64,000 nt of DNA from Streptomyces sp. WM6386 (GTDB taxonomy: Bacteria; Actinomycetota; Actinomycetes; Streptomycetales; Streptomycetaceae). The translations under genes were made by a program, and so were the position numbers. The stretch covers positions 62,001-126,000 of the forward strand of contig NZ_JXTE01000007.1 of assembly GCF_000972385.1 (NCBI RefSeq), read 5' to 3'. Below are positions 41,320-50,635 of the stretch, piece after piece (the stretch's first letter is position 1; each line of letters begins with the position of its first letter). A model generated the notes under the pieces. That model saw nothing but the letters and a program-made list of their open reading frames with translations, did no database searches and was not told the DNA's origin.

Positions 41320-42471
41320 ATGGTGGATTCGCTCGGGGTCGCCGTCGTCGGGTTCGGCTGGATGGGCCGGGTGCACACCCAGGCGTACGCCCGCGTCCTG
41401 CACCACTACCCGCGGCTGGGCCTGCGTCCGGAGCTCGTGATGGTCGCCGAGGAGGTGCCGGGGCGGGCCGAGGAGGCCGCCGCGCAGTTCGGGTTCGCCT
41501 CGACGACCCGGAACTGGCGGGAGGTGGCCGCCGATCCGCGGGTGCGAGCCGTCAGCATCACCGCGCCGAACTTCCTGCACCGGGAGATCGGGGTCGCGAT
41601 GGCCGAGGCCGGCAAGCACATCTGGATCGAGAAACCGGTGGGGCTGAGCGCCGAGGACGCCCGGGCGGTGGCGGACGCGGCCGCGAAGGCGGGGGTCCAC
41701 AGCGCGGTCGGCTTCAACTACCGCAACGCGCCCGCCGTCGAGGCGGCCCGCGCGCTGATCGCCTCCGGTGACATCGGCACGGTCACCCATGTCCGCATCC
41801 GTCTCTTCAGCGACTACGCGGCGCACCCAGAGGGCGCCCTGACGTGGCGGTACGAGAAGGAGCGGGGCGGCAGCGGGGTGCTGGGCGACCTGGCCTCGCA
41901 CGGGGTGGACCTGGCGCGGTATCTGCTCGGGGACATCGCGTCGTTGACGGCCGACACGGCGATCTTCGTGCCGGAACGGGCCCGTCCGACCGGGGCCACC
42001 GCGGGTCATTCCCGGGCTTCCGGCGGGGAGTTGGGCCAGGTGGAGAACGAGGACTACGTCAACTGTCTGCTGCGCTTCGCCTCCGGCGCCCGCGGGGTCC
42101 TTGAGGCCTGCCGGGTCTCGGTCGGTGAGCAGAACAACTACGGCTTCGAGGTGCACGGCACCAAGGGCGCGGTGTTCTGGGACTTCCGCCGGATGAACGA
42201 GTTCGGCGTGAGCCGCGGCACCGGCTACCAGGACCAGCCCGTCAGCACGGTCTACGTCGGCCCGGGCGACGGCGAGTTCGGGGCGTTCCAGCCGGGCTCC
42301 GCGAACGCGATGGGCTACGACGATCTCAAGGTGGTCGAGTGCCATCGCTTCCTGCGCTCGATCGCGGAGGGCACCTCGCACGGGGCCACGCTGGCGGACG
42401 CCGTGCACAGCGCCGCCGTACTCGATGCGATGGCCCGGTCGGCGCAGACCGGCGCGTGGGTCAACCTGTGA
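41320..42471 (+). CDS. Gfo/Idh/MocA family sugar/polyol dehydrogenase
   Basis: The 383-residue protein has the N-terminal Rossmann motif VVGFGWMGRVHTQAY, the EKPVG signature in WIEKPVGLSAEDA and the catalytic block LGDLASHGVDLARYL. These enzymes oxidise a sugar or inositol hydroxyl with NAD(P). ATG 41320 has AGAGGGG upstream. It is controlled by the divergent LacI gene and has no partner gene; it may form a minimal regulator-enzyme unit. The 3' end overlaps the next LacI gene by 11 bp. Confidence 0.88.
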   Translation: MVDSLGVAVVGFGWMGRVHTQAYARVLHHYPRLGLRPELVMVAEEVPGRAEEAAAQFGFASTTRNWREVAADPRVRAVSITAPNFLHREIGVAMAEAGKHIWIEKPVGLSAEDARAVADAAAKAGVHSAVGFNYRNAPAVEAARALIASGDIGTVTHVRIRLFSDYAAHPEGALTWRYEKERGGSGVLGDLASHGVDLARYLLGDIASLTADTAIFVPERARPTGATAGHSRASGGELGQVENEDYVNCLLRFASGARGVLEACRVSVGEQNNYGFEVHGTKGAVFWDFRRMNEFGVSRGTGYQDQPVSTVYVGPGDGEFGAFQPGSANAMGYDDLKVVECHRFLRSIAEGTSHGATLADAVHSAAVLDAMARSAQTGAWVNL

Positions 42472-43492
42472 GCGCTGTCGGCATGTTGTAGGGCGTCACG
42501 ACCTGTATCGCGGACGGCACCGTCGGTCCCGCGGGCGGCAGCGCGCCGTGCTCGCGCATGACCAGGTGGCAGGCCTCGCGCAGGTCCTGGCGCAGGTCGT
42601 GGTGGAGGACGGCGGAGAGCCGGTGCTCGCGCAGCAGCCGGTCGTTGTCGTGGTCGAGGTCGTGGGCGATGAACACCGCGCACTTTCGGCCGAGGTCATC
42701 GAAGGCCTTCAGCGTGGCGATGTTGCCGCCGCCGATCGAGTAGACCGCGCGGATGTCCGGGTCGCGTTCCAGGGCGGCCCGGACGAGGTCGTACTGGGTG
42801 GCGTCCAGGCCCTGGCCCTCGGCGATCTCGACGAGGGTGCGCTCGGGGTGGCGGGCGCGCATGGCGCTGCGGAAGCCCATCTCGCGCTCCTCCTCGTTGC
42901 GGAAGAAGCCGCTGCTCAGGCTGGTGAGGACATTGCCGGGGCGGTCGCCGAGCCACTGGCCCATGAGGTACGCGGCGGTCGCGCCGGCGGCGCGGTTGTC
43001 GATGCCGACGTAGCCGAGGCGCGGGGTGGCGGGCAGGTCGGTGACCAGGGTGACCACGGGGATGCCGGCCCGGTCGAGGCGCCCGACGGCGGCGGCGACC
43101 TCGGGGACGTCAGGCGCCTTGAGGATCACTCCCTGGGAGCCGCGGCGGGCTATCCGGTCCAGGATTCGGACCTGTTCCTGGACCGGGCCGGTCTCCCGGA
43201 AGTGGAAGCGGGAACGCACGACCGCCGGGTGCAGGGCGGGCAGTTCCGTCTCCAGAGCCCCTCGGACGGCGGTGGAGAAGCGCTCCGGCGCCTGCATCAC
43301 GATGTCGATCATGAAGGTGCGGCCGACCAGCCTGACCTGGGTGCGCTGCCGGTCCAGGTCGGCGATGGCCTGCCGGACCTCACGGACCGTGCTCTCCCGG
43401 ACCCCTCCCCTGCCGTTCAGGACGCGGTCGACAGTGGCCTCGCTCAGGCCCGCCTGACGTGCGATCTCCCGGATCGGGAAGGGGTGGCCCAT
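42461..43492 (-). CDS. LacI family regulator, divergent from the PhyH dioxygenase operon
   Basis: The 343-residue protein has the LacI helix-turn-helix FPIREIARQAGLSEATVDRV and NGRGGVRESTVREV hinge-side block. A type I periplasmic-binding domain follows, more like ribose/inositol-binding proteins (LGYVGIDNRAAGATAAYLMG). It probably controls the divergent four-gene oxidoreductase operon. The likely operator is within 43493-43599, but no strong palindrome stands out apart from the TTTGTACTGACA motif. Confidence 0.88.
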   Translation of the reverse strand: MGHPFPIREIARQAGLSEATVDRVLNGRGGVRESTVREVRQAIADLDRQRTQVRLVGRTFMIDIVMQAPERFSTAVRGALETELPALHPAVVRSRFHFRETGPVQEQVRILDRIARRGSQGVILKAPDVPEVAAAVGRLDRAGIPVVTLVTDLPATPRLGYVGIDNRAAGATAAYLMGQWLGDRPGNVLTSLSSGFFRNEEEREMGFRSAMRARHPERTLVEIAEGQGLDATQYDLVRAALERDPDIRAVYSIGGGNIATLKAFDDLGRKCAVFIAHDLDHDNDRLLREHRLSAVLHHDLRQDLREACHLVMREHGALPPAGPTVPSAIQVVTPYNMPTALTG

Positions 43493-43544
43493 GGACTGGC
43501 TCCTTGAGGGGTTTTTGATGGCCTACTGCTGGTTGTTCGACGGG

Positions 43545-43556
43545 TTTGTACTGACA
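43545..43556. promoter_or_regulatory. TTTGTACTGACA motif shared with the inositol divergent promoters
   Basis: This 12-mer in the LacI/PhyH intergenic region matches TTTGTNNNKACA, which also occurs twice between the two arms of the inositol cluster (55725-55736, and 55759-55770 on the other strand). It may be the site of the cluster's GntR regulator. Confidence 0.4.
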
Positions 43557-43599
43557 AGAATGGCAGCGCTGAGTCGCCCCTGTCACCGAGAGGACACAG

Positions 43600-44766
43600 A
43601 TGTCCTTCACCGCCGTACAACACCGTGTCTGGCTGTCCGCGCAGGACTGCGACCTCGACTCCTTCCGCGCGCTCGTCGAGCGGAACGTCGACCCCGCCGA
43701 CTACCCGCACGCCGTCGGCGTGGAGCGCAACGTCCTGATGTACGACACCGAGCGACTCCTCGGCGCCGGTGATCGCCGGGACATCCAGGAGGAGCTCGTC
43801 AGAGCCCTCTGCGACGGGCCCGGAGTGGTGGTCTTCAAGGGCGCCTTCCGCGATCACGAGATCGTCGACCGCGCCACCAAGGTGTTCGACTCGCTGATCC
43901 GCGAGCAGGACGCGGCGGGCACCACGGCCGGCGACCACTTCGCCAAGCCCGGCGCGAACGAGCGGGTGTGGAACGCGCTGGAGAAGGCGGCCCTCTACGA
44001 TCCGTCGACCTTCGCCGACTACTACGCCAACCCCGTCCTCGCACTGGTCTGCGAGGCCTGGCTCGGCCCCGGCTACCAGGTGACCTCCCAGATCAACGTG
44101 GTCAACCCGGGCGGCCTCGCCCAGACCGTGCACCGCGACTACCACCTCGGCTTCCTCTCCGAGGAGGTCGCCGCGGCCTACCCGGCGCATGTCCACCGCC
44201 TCTCCCCCGTGCTCACCCTGCAGGGCGCGGTCGCGCACTGCGACATGCCGGTGGAGTCGGGGCCGACGCTGTACCTGCCGTTCTCGCAGGCGTACGAGCC
44301 GGGCTATCTGGCCTGGCGGCGGCCGGAGTTCCAGAAGTACTTCAGGAAGCACCACGTCCAGCTCCCGCTCGCCCTGGGCGACGCCGCCTTCTTCAACCCG
44401 GCGCTGTTCCACGCCGCCGGCACCAACCGCACCACGGACGTGCGCCGCATGGCCAACCTGCTCCAGGTGTCCTCGGCCTTCGGACGCGCCATGGAGAGCG
44501 TGGACCGGGAGACGGTGACGAACGCCGTCTACCCCGTGCTGCTGCGGCGCGCGTCGGAGGGCGTCGGCGAGGAGTGGCTGGAGAACGTGATCGCCGCCAG
44601 CGCCGAGGGCTACCCCTTCCCCACCAACCTCGACAGCGACCCGCCGGTCGACGGCATGGCCCCGCCCTCGCAGGCGGACCTGCTACGGCGGGCGCTGCGT
44701 GAGCGATGGACGCCGCGCACTCTGCGGGACGAGCTGCGCGCGAGCGCCGAGCGGCGCGAGAGCTGA
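43600..44766 (+). CDS. Phytanoyl-CoA dioxygenase (PhyH) family Fe(II)/2-oxoglutarate oxygenase
   Basis: The 388-residue protein has the PhyH facial-triad pattern: His-x-Asp in TVHRDYHLGF and a distal His in PALFHAAGTNRTTDVRR, whose Arg can bind 2-oxoglutarate. It is longer than typical PhyH by about 80 residues. Such enzymes hydroxylate or oxidatively demethylate small molecules. It heads an operon with an SDR and two Gfo/Idh dehydrogenases, so a modified polyol is the likely substrate, by inference. It is divergent from a LacI regulator. Confidence 0.85.
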   Translation: MSFTAVQHRVWLSAQDCDLDSFRALVERNVDPADYPHAVGVERNVLMYDTERLLGAGDRRDIQEELVRALCDGPGVVVFKGAFRDHEIVDRATKVFDSLIREQDAAGTTAGDHFAKPGANERVWNALEKAALYDPSTFADYYANPVLALVCEAWLGPGYQVTSQINVVNPGGLAQTVHRDYHLGFLSEEVAAAYPAHVHRLSPVLTLQGAVAHCDMPVESGPTLYLPFSQAYEPGYLAWRRPEFQKYFRKHHVQLPLALGDAAFFNPALFHAAGTNRTTDVRRMANLLQVSSAFGRAMESVDRETVTNAVYPVLLRRASEGVGEEWLENVIAASAEGYPFPTNLDSDPPVDGMAPPSQADLLRRALRERWTPRTLRDELRASAERRES

Positions 44767-44781
44767 AAGGACCGGAACTTC

Positions 44782-45558
44782 ATGGGACTTCTCGACGACA
44801 AGGTCGTCCTCGTCAACGGCGGCAGCCAGGGCGTGGGCGCCGCGATCGCGCGGGCCGCGGTGCGTGAGGGCGCGGTGGTCGCCGTGTCCGGGCGGCGCCC
44901 GGCGCCGGGCGAGGCGCTGGTCGCCGAGCTGACGGCCGCCGGCGGCAAGGCGATGTTCGTACGCGCCGACCTCGCGGACGCCGATCAGGCCAAGGCGTCC
45001 GTGGCCGAGGTGGTCGCCGCGCACGGCCGGATCGACTGTCTGGTGAACTCGGCGGGGCTGACCTCCCGGGGCACGCTCCTCGACACCACACCGGAGCTGT
45101 TCGACGAGCACATCGCGATCAACCTCAAGGCGCCGTTCTTCGCGATGCAGGCCGCGGTCGCCGACATGGTGGGCCGCAAGGCCCCCGGCACGGTCGTCAA
45201 CATCATCACGTCCTCGGCGCACGGCGGGCAGCCCTTCCTCGCCCCGTACGTCGCCGCGAAGGCGGGGCTCATCGGGCTGACCCGCAACGCGGCGCACGCG
45301 CATCGCTGGGACCGGGTCCGGATCAACGGCCTGAACATCGGCTGGACCGCGACGGAGGGCGAGGACGCGACACAGAAGGCCTTCCACGGTGCCGAGGACG
45401 GCTGGCTGGAGGAGGCGGCGGCGAAGCTGCCGATGGGCAAGCTCGGCCAGCCGGACGAGATCGCCGACTTCGTGGTCCTGCTGCTGTCCGACCGGTCGGG
45501 CGTGGTCACCGGATCGGTGATCGACTGGGACCAGAACGTGCTCGGCGGACTCGACTGA
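44782..45558 (+). CDS. Short-chain dehydrogenase/reductase (SDR)
   Basis: The 258-residue classical SDR has the cofactor motif VNGGSQGVGAAIA (TGxxxGxG variant with Asn-Gly-Gly), NSAG at about residue 86, the catalytic Ser in IITSSAHGG and Tyr-x-x-x-Lys as YVAAKAG. It oxidises or reduces a carbonyl/alcohol, probably on a polyol intermediate. AAAGGA lies upstream. It follows the PhyH gene by 15 nt in the same operon. Confidence 0.9.
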   Translation: MGLLDDKVVLVNGGSQGVGAAIARAAVREGAVVAVSGRRPAPGEALVAELTAAGGKAMFVRADLADADQAKASVAEVVAAHGRIDCLVNSAGLTSRGTLLDTTPELFDEHIAINLKAPFFAMQAAVADMVGRKAPGTVVNIITSSAHGGQPFLAPYVAAKAGLIGLTRNAAHAHRWDRVRINGLNIGWTATEGEDATQKAFHGAEDGWLEEAAAKLPMGKLGQPDEIADFVVLLLSDRSGVVTGSVIDWDQNVLGGLD

Positions 45559-45611
45559 GGCTCTTCGGGCCTCCCGATTTCTGTAAGAACCCTCAAGGAG
45601 CTGCAACCCCC

Positions 45612-46616
45612 ATGCGCATCGGAATCCTCGGCCTCGGCCGCATCGGCGCCTTCCACGCCGAGACCCTCTCCGGACTCGACGTGGTCGAGTCGCTCGTACT
45701 CACCGACCCGTTCGCGGACGCCGCCAAGGCCGCCGCGGAGAAGTTCGGCGGCGAGGTCGTGGACTCGCCCGAGGCCCTGCTGGCCGCCGGCGTGGACGGC
45801 ATCGTCGTCGCGGCCGCGACCGACGCCCACCCCGCGCTGATCCTGGCCGGCGTCGAGGCCGGTATCCCCGTCTTCTGCGAGAAGCCCGTCGCCAAGCACA
45901 TGAGCGACGGCGTCGAGGTCCTCAAGGCGATCCAGGGCAAGGACGTGCCGATCCAGATCGGCTACAACCGCCGCTTCGACGCCGGGTTCGTCGCCGCGCG
46001 TGCCGCCGTGCGGGCCGGGGAGCTCGGCAAGCTGCACACCGTGCGGTCGACCACGCTGGACCCGGCGCCCCCGCCGGCCGCGTACGTCGCCGCGTCGGGC
46101 GGCATCTTCCGCGACTGTTCGGTGCACGACTTCGACATCATCCGCTGGGTGACCGGCCGCGAGGTCGTCGAGGTGTACGCCGTCGGCGGCAACCGGGGTG
46201 CCGACTACATCAAGGAGGCGGGCGACGCCGACACCACCGGCGCGCTCCTCACCCTCGACGACGGCACCATCGCGGTGATCTCCAACTCCCGTCACAACGC
46301 CCGGGGTTACGACGTCCGCATGGAGATCCACGGCTTCACGGACTCCATCGCCGTGGGCCTGGAGGACAAGCTGCCGCTGCGCTCGGTCGAGCCCGGCGTG
46401 ACGTTCCCGGCCGGCACGCCGCACGACTTCTTCATGGACCGCTTCACCGAGGCCTACCGCGCCGAACTCACCGCGTTCACCGAGGTCGTCGCGGGCAACC
46501 GCACCTCCCCGTGCACGGTCGAGGACGCCCTGGAGGCCGGCTGGATCGCCGAGGCGTGCACACTGTCCCTGCACGAGCACCGTCCTGTCACCATCGAGGA
46601 GGTACGGCAGGCATGA
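45612..46616 (+). CDS. iolG: Inositol 2-dehydrogenase-like Gfo/Idh/MocA protein
   Basis: The 334-residue protein starts MRIGILGLGRIGAFHAETLS. It has FCEKPVAKH, IGYNRRFDAGFVAAR and FRDCSVHDFDIIRWVTG, the last block placing Asp and His at the active site as in IolG. It oxidises myo-inositol (or an isomer) to an inosose with NAD. AAGGAG lies upstream of ATG 45612. It overlaps the next dehydrogenase gene by 4 bp (ATGA). IolG is the best match, though related substrates are possible. Confidence 0.83.
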   Translation: MRIGILGLGRIGAFHAETLSGLDVVESLVLTDPFADAAKAAAEKFGGEVVDSPEALLAAGVDGIVVAAATDAHPALILAGVEAGIPVFCEKPVAKHMSDGVEVLKAIQGKDVPIQIGYNRRFDAGFVAARAAVRAGELGKLHTVRSTTLDPAPPPAAYVAASGGIFRDCSVHDFDIIRWVTGREVVEVYAVGGNRGADYIKEAGDADTTGALLTLDDGTIAVISNSRHNARGYDVRMEIHGFTDSIAVGLEDKLPLRSVEPGVTFPAGTPHDFFMDRFTEAYRAELTAFTEVVAGNRTSPCTVEDALEAGWIAEACTLSLHEHRPVTIEEVRQA

Positions 46617-47635
46617 GCGAGCCGGGCCGGGAACCACTGCGCATCGGAGTGCTGGGAGCCGCACGGATCACCGAACGCTCCCTCGTCGACCCGGCCCGGA
46701 TCACCGGCCACCGCCTCGTCGCGGTGGCCGCGCGCGACCGGTCCCGCGCCGAGGCGTTCGCGGGCGAGCACGGCGTGGAGCGGGTCGTCGACTCGTACGC
46801 CGATCTGCTCGCCGACCCCGAGATCGACGTCGTGTACAACCCTCTCGCCAACGGTCTGCACGGGCCGTGGAACCTCGCCGCCCTCGCGGCAGGCAAGCAT
46901 GTGCTGAGCGAGAAGCCGTCGGCGAGCAATGCCGAGGAGGCCGCCGAGGTGCGGGAGGCGGCGGCGAAGTCCGGGACCGTCTTCATGGAGGCGTTCCACT
47001 ACCTCTTCCACCCGGTCACCCGTCGCCTGCACGAGATTCTCGCGAGCGGCGAGATCGGCGATCTGGAGCGGGTGGAGGCCATGGTCGCGATCGCCGCACC
47101 GCCCGACACCGACCCGCGCTGGTCCCTGCCGCTGGCCGGCGGCGCCGTGATGGACCTGGGCTGCTACAGCGTGCACGCGCTGCGCATGCTCGCCCCCTTC
47201 GCGGGCGGCGCCCCACGGCTCGTCTCCGCGCGGGGCGGGGAGCGTGCGAGCGCGCCGGGCGTCGACGAATGGCTGGACACCGAGCTGGAGTTCCCCGGTG
47301 GGGCGACCGGGTCGGCGCGCTGTCACATGGCGTACGACGGACTGGACATGAGCATCCGGATCATCGGCGGCCGGGGCGAGGTGAGCGCCCCGAACTTCGT
47401 GCTGCCGCACCTGGACGACCGGGTCGTGGTCCGCACCGCCGAGGGCGAGCGGACCGAGCGGCTGGGCACCCGGTCGTCGTACACGTACCAGCTGGAGGCG
47501 TTCGCGGCGCGGGTGCGTGAGGGGGCGCCGGTGCCGCTCGACGCGGATGACGCGGTGGCGACGATGACGCTGATCGACGAGAGCTACCGGGCGGCAGGGT
47601 TCGAGCCGCGGCCTCGGTCGGTCGTGAACCGGTAG
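46613..47635 (+). CDS. Gfo/Idh/MocA family dehydrogenase
   Basis: The 340-residue protein carries the Rossmann start IGVLGAARITERSLVDPARI, the EKP motif in LSEKPSASNAEEA and the active-site block VMDLGCYSVHALRML. It is of the glucose-fructose oxidoreductase/trans-1,2-dihydrobenzenediol dehydrogenase branch. GAGGAGGT lies upstream and the ATG overlaps the previous stop. It closes the PhyH operon; the specific substrate is unknown. Its 3' end runs 52 bp into the convergent TPR gene. Confidence 0.85.
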   Translation: MSEPGREPLRIGVLGAARITERSLVDPARITGHRLVAVAARDRSRAEAFAGEHGVERVVDSYADLLADPEIDVVYNPLANGLHGPWNLAALAAGKHVLSEKPSASNAEEAAEVREAAAKSGTVFMEAFHYLFHPVTRRLHEILASGEIGDLERVEAMVAIAAPPDTDPRWSLPLAGGAVMDLGCYSVHALRMLAPFAGGAPRLVSARGGERASAPGVDEWLDTELEFPGGATGSARCHMAYDGLDMSIRIIGGRGEVSAPNFVLPHLDDRVVVRTAEGERTERLGTRSSYTYQLEAFAARVREGAPVPLDADDAVATMTLIDESYRAAGFEPRPRSVVNR

Positions 47636-49251
47636 ACGGACGACAGATACGGCTCCCCCGTCGCGGCCTCCCATGCGCGCACGACCGCGACGGATCGGGC
47701 CTGTTGGAACGCCCTCAAGCACATGGCGTGGACATACGTGGCATCCGCGCGACGAGTGAGAGCGGCGAGCGAGCGCAGGGCCGTGACCTTTTCGTCGAGG
47801 TCGCTCGCGGCGGCCCTGGCGCGCAGCGCGTCGGCGAGTACGTCCCGGATCGTGGCGAGCTCGGCCTCGACGCCCGGCCGGTCCCGGTGTTCCCTCAGGA
47901 CGGCTTCCGCCTCCTCGTAGCAGGACACGATTCCCGCGAGGTCGTCGGCGCTCCGGAGAGCCTGGCCGAGGACGCGGAGGCGGCGGGCGGTGAGCGGGTG
48001 GTACGTCTCCCAGTCGGACTCGGTCAGCCTCCGGGTGAGGGTGAGCGCCTCGTGGGCGCTCGTCACGGCCGACTCCGCGTCACCCGCGTCGTCCTGACGG
48101 AGGCTCAGATTGGCCAGCACGCGGGCCAGTTCGGGCTCGTGCGCCGCGTCGCGGGCCACTGCGCGCCGGTATGCGGCGATGCCGCGTTCCGTGGCCGCGA
48201 CGGCTTCGCGGTGGCGGCCGGCCCGGCGGTGACAGCGGGCCAGGTCGTCCAGGGTCTGCGCGAGCAGCGGATCGGTGTCCCGCGACTCCTCGGAGTACAG
48301 GTCGGCCAACTCCTGGAGGGTGCTCAACTCGTCGTCGGGCGCGTCGGCTTCGGCAAGCGTGTCGGCCAGACACCTCAGCGCGACGGGCAGCCATGCCGCA
48401 CCCGCGGGGGTCCGCATCTCGGCCACCGCCTCCTCGGCCGTCGTGCGTGCCGTCTCCCGGTCGCCCCTGGCTCCGTGGCAGTCGGCCAGGTCCATGAGCA
48501 GTTGTGCGCGCAACGGCAGAATGATCCCGGGGTACGCGAGGAAGACCCCACCGCGCAACGACTCCCTCGCCTCGGGTCCGAGCGCCAGCGCCTCCTCGTG
48601 GCGCCCGAGGGCCTTCAACCCGCCGACGAGCTCCACGAACACGCGCGACGTGACGAGCAGAACCCTGCTGGACTCCCGCAACGACATGGACCGCAGCAGC
48701 CCGGCGCACTCCTCGTACACGAGCACGGACTGTTCCGTGTGCCCCAGCACACCGAGCACCAGCGCATAGGTGCGCAGGGCGCCCGGCAGGGAGCCCAGGG
48801 AGCGGTCCCGGCCGGCCGGAGCCGGGCCGTGACGATACGTCTCGACGCAGCGTCGGGCCGCCTCCAGCGCCTCCTCGGCTCTGCCGCTCCCCAGGAGTGC
48901 CTGCGCCCGGACATGCAGCAGGTACGCGGTCTCCGCCTGCGACGGCCGGGCCCCTGGTACGGCGTCCGCGACGACCGCCACCGCGCACGCCTCCTCGTGC
49001 CGTTCCATCGCGTCCAGCGCGTGCGCGTACAGGGCCAGGGCTCGGGCCCGGCGGACCGGGCGGCTCGGGTGGGCGCGGTGCAGCACGGCGACAGCCTCTT
49101 CGGCCCAGGCGAGCAGGCGCTCGGGCGGACTGGGCCGCAGCAGTACCCAGCCGGGGGTGAGACAGCGCAGCAGCAAGGCTGCGAGCAGCGGCTCGCCCAC
49201 CCCGGGCGCCAGCCTGGCCAGCCCGCGCGCCACCGGCAGCAGGACCCTCAT
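47584..49251 (-). CDS. Tetratricopeptide-repeat protein of unknown function
   Basis: The 555-residue, almost all-helical protein is built from TPR-like pairs (ALALYAHALDAMERHEEACA, LHVRAQALLGSGRAEEALEA, LADCHGARGDRETARTTAEE, RCHRRAGRHREAVAATERGI). ATG 49251 has GGAGG 5 nt upstream; a longer frame to 49308 is not needed. There is no effector domain, so it may be a scaffold or the detached sensor half of a SARP/AfsR-like system. It is convergent with the PhyH operon and overlaps it by 52 bp. Confidence 0.72.
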   Translation of the reverse strand: MRVLLPVARGLARLAPGVGEPLLAALLLRCLTPGWVLLRPSPPERLLAWAEEAVAVLHRAHPSRPVRRARALALYAHALDAMERHEEACAVAVVADAVPGARPSQAETAYLLHVRAQALLGSGRAEEALEAARRCVETYRHGPAPAGRDRSLGSLPGALRTYALVLGVLGHTEQSVLVYEECAGLLRSMSLRESSRVLLVTSRVFVELVGGLKALGRHEEALALGPEARESLRGGVFLAYPGIILPLRAQLLMDLADCHGARGDRETARTTAEEAVAEMRTPAGAAWLPVALRCLADTLAEADAPDDELSTLQELADLYSEESRDTDPLLAQTLDDLARCHRRAGRHREAVAATERGIAAYRRAVARDAAHEPELARVLANLSLRQDDAGDAESAVTSAHEALTLTRRLTESDWETYHPLTARRLRVLGQALRSADDLAGIVSCYEEAEAVLREHRDRPGVEAELATIRDVLADALRARAAASDLDEKVTALRSLAALTRRADATYVHAMCLRAFQQARSVAVVRAWEAATGEPYLSSVYRFTTDRGRGSNPAAR

Positions 49252-49325
49252 GCACACCTCCGTCGCCCTCACACAAAGGACAGCCGCAAGAGCGCCCCGG
49301 TTGCACACCTGCCATGATCGACCCC

Positions 49326-49778
49326 ATGGCCGTGCAGATCACCCCCGCCCAAGTCACCGACATCCAGCAGGTCTTGGCGGACCACCCCCGCTACTGGGGC
49401 GACCGCGACCTGCGCTCGCTCCATCTCCTCGCCCTGGTGCGGGAGTTCGGCTCGACCTGCCTGGTCGCCCGCGCCGACGACGGCATCCGCGGCTACCTCA
49501 TCGGCTTCGTCACGCCCGACGGCACGGGGTACGTCCATCTGATCGCCACCCGAGACGACACCCGCGGCACCGGACTCGGCCGCGATCTGTACGCCGCGTT
49601 CGTCGAGGCCGCCCGCGAGCTGGGCGCCGTCCGGCTGAAGGCGATCACGTCGATCGCCAACGAGGGGTCGGTCGCCTTCCATCGCGGCCTGGGGTTCGAG
49701 GCGCGTGTCGAGGAGGAGTACAACGGCCCTGGTCAGCCGATGGTGGTCTTCACACGAGCTCTCCCCGGAACACCGTGA
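49326..49778 (+). CDS. GNAT family N-acetyltransferase
   Basis: The 150-residue protein is a compact GNAT with motif A TRDDTRGTGLGRDLYAAFVE and motif B ITSIANEGSVAFHRGLGF. CATGAT at 49313-49318 ends 7 nt before ATG 49326, so the mRNA may be leaderless; an ATG at 49314 lies inside that element. The acceptor is unknown. Its 3' end overlaps the convergent PhzF gene by 29 bp. Confidence 0.85.
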   Translation: MAVQITPAQVTDIQQVLADHPRYWGDRDLRSLHLLALVREFGSTCLVARADDGIRGYLIGFVTPDGTGYVHLIATRDDTRGTGLGRDLYAAFVEAARELGAVRLKAITSIANEGSVAFHRGLGFEARVEEEYNGPGQPMVVFTRALPGTP

Positions 49779-50577
49779 CCGCGTCCCCGGTCAGATGGAC
49801 GCGGTCTCCGCGCACCTCCGTGCGGACCAGGCCCGTCCGTGCGGAAGTCTGAAGGCCGAGCAGCCTGTCGCGGCCCAGGCGATCCGACCAGTAGGGCGCC
49901 AGACCGGTGTGGGCACTGCCCGTGACCGGGTCCTCGGGGATGCCGTTCGCGGGGGCGAAGAAGCGCGAGACGAAGTCGTACGACCCACCGGTCCCGTCCG
50001 CCGGCGCGGTGACGGTGACGGCGCGCAGCCCCTCGCGGACCGTCAGCGCGGCGAGTGCCGCCAGGTCGGGGGTCAGGGCCCGGACGGTGGCCTCGTCGGA
50101 CAGGACGACCAGCAGATCCCCGACCGGGCGAGTCCGACGGGTGGCCTCGGGCTCTGTACCGAGCGCCGCGGACAGACCGGGCGATGCCGGGACCTCGGTG
50201 CCGGGCGCGGCGGGGAAGTCCAGGGTGATGCCGCCGGTGTCGGCCAGGTGGGCGACGAGCGTGCCGTGCAGCCGGCTGCGGAAGCGGACCGCGCCGCGCA
50301 GCCCGCTGGTGGTGCGCAGGATGTGTGCCGTGGCCAGCGTGGCGTGGCCGCACAGTTTGGCCTCGACCGTGGGCGTGAACCAGCGGATGGCCCAGTCCGC
50401 CTCGGCCCCCGGGGGCAGGGGAAGGGCGAACGCGGTCTCCGAGTGGCGCAGTTCGGCGGCCACCCGCCGCATCCAGACCTCGTCGGGCCACTCCCCGGCG
50501 GGCAGCAGACACACACCCGCCGGATTTCCGGCGAAGGGACGGTCGGTGAAGGCGTCGACCACATGGATGGGGAGCAT
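49750..50577 (-). CDS. PhzF family isomerase-like protein
   Basis: The 275-residue protein has the PhzF start VVDAFTDRPFAGNPAGVCLL, the middle LCGHATLATAHIL and the end GIPEDPVTGSAHTGLAPYW. The fold is two diaminopimelate-epimerase-like halves; the active-site Glu expected near residue 45 is in RHSETAFAL. The substrate of most members is unknown. It is not adjacent to phenazine genes. Confidence 0.9.
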   Translation of the reverse strand: MLPIHVVDAFTDRPFAGNPAGVCLLPAGEWPDEVWMRRVAAELRHSETAFALPLPPGAEADWAIRWFTPTVEAKLCGHATLATAHILRTTSGLRGAVRFRSRLHGTLVAHLADTGGITLDFPAAPGTEVPASPGLSAALGTEPEATRRTRPVGDLLVVLSDEATVRALTPDLAALAALTVREGLRAVTVTAPADGTGGSYDFVSRFFAPANGIPEDPVTGSAHTGLAPYWSDRLGRDRLLGLQTSARTGLVRTEVRGDRVHLTGDAVTVFRGELV

Positions 50578-50635
50578 GGCCGGACCCTAGCGACGCCGAC
50601 CCCCGTCCGGACAAGTCCAGTTACGAAGAAGTGGA

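Noticed and set aside
45575..45600. TTCTGTAAGAA palindrome before the iolG-like gene as an operator
   Set aside because: The arms are only 4 bp and the motif is not repeated at related promoters.
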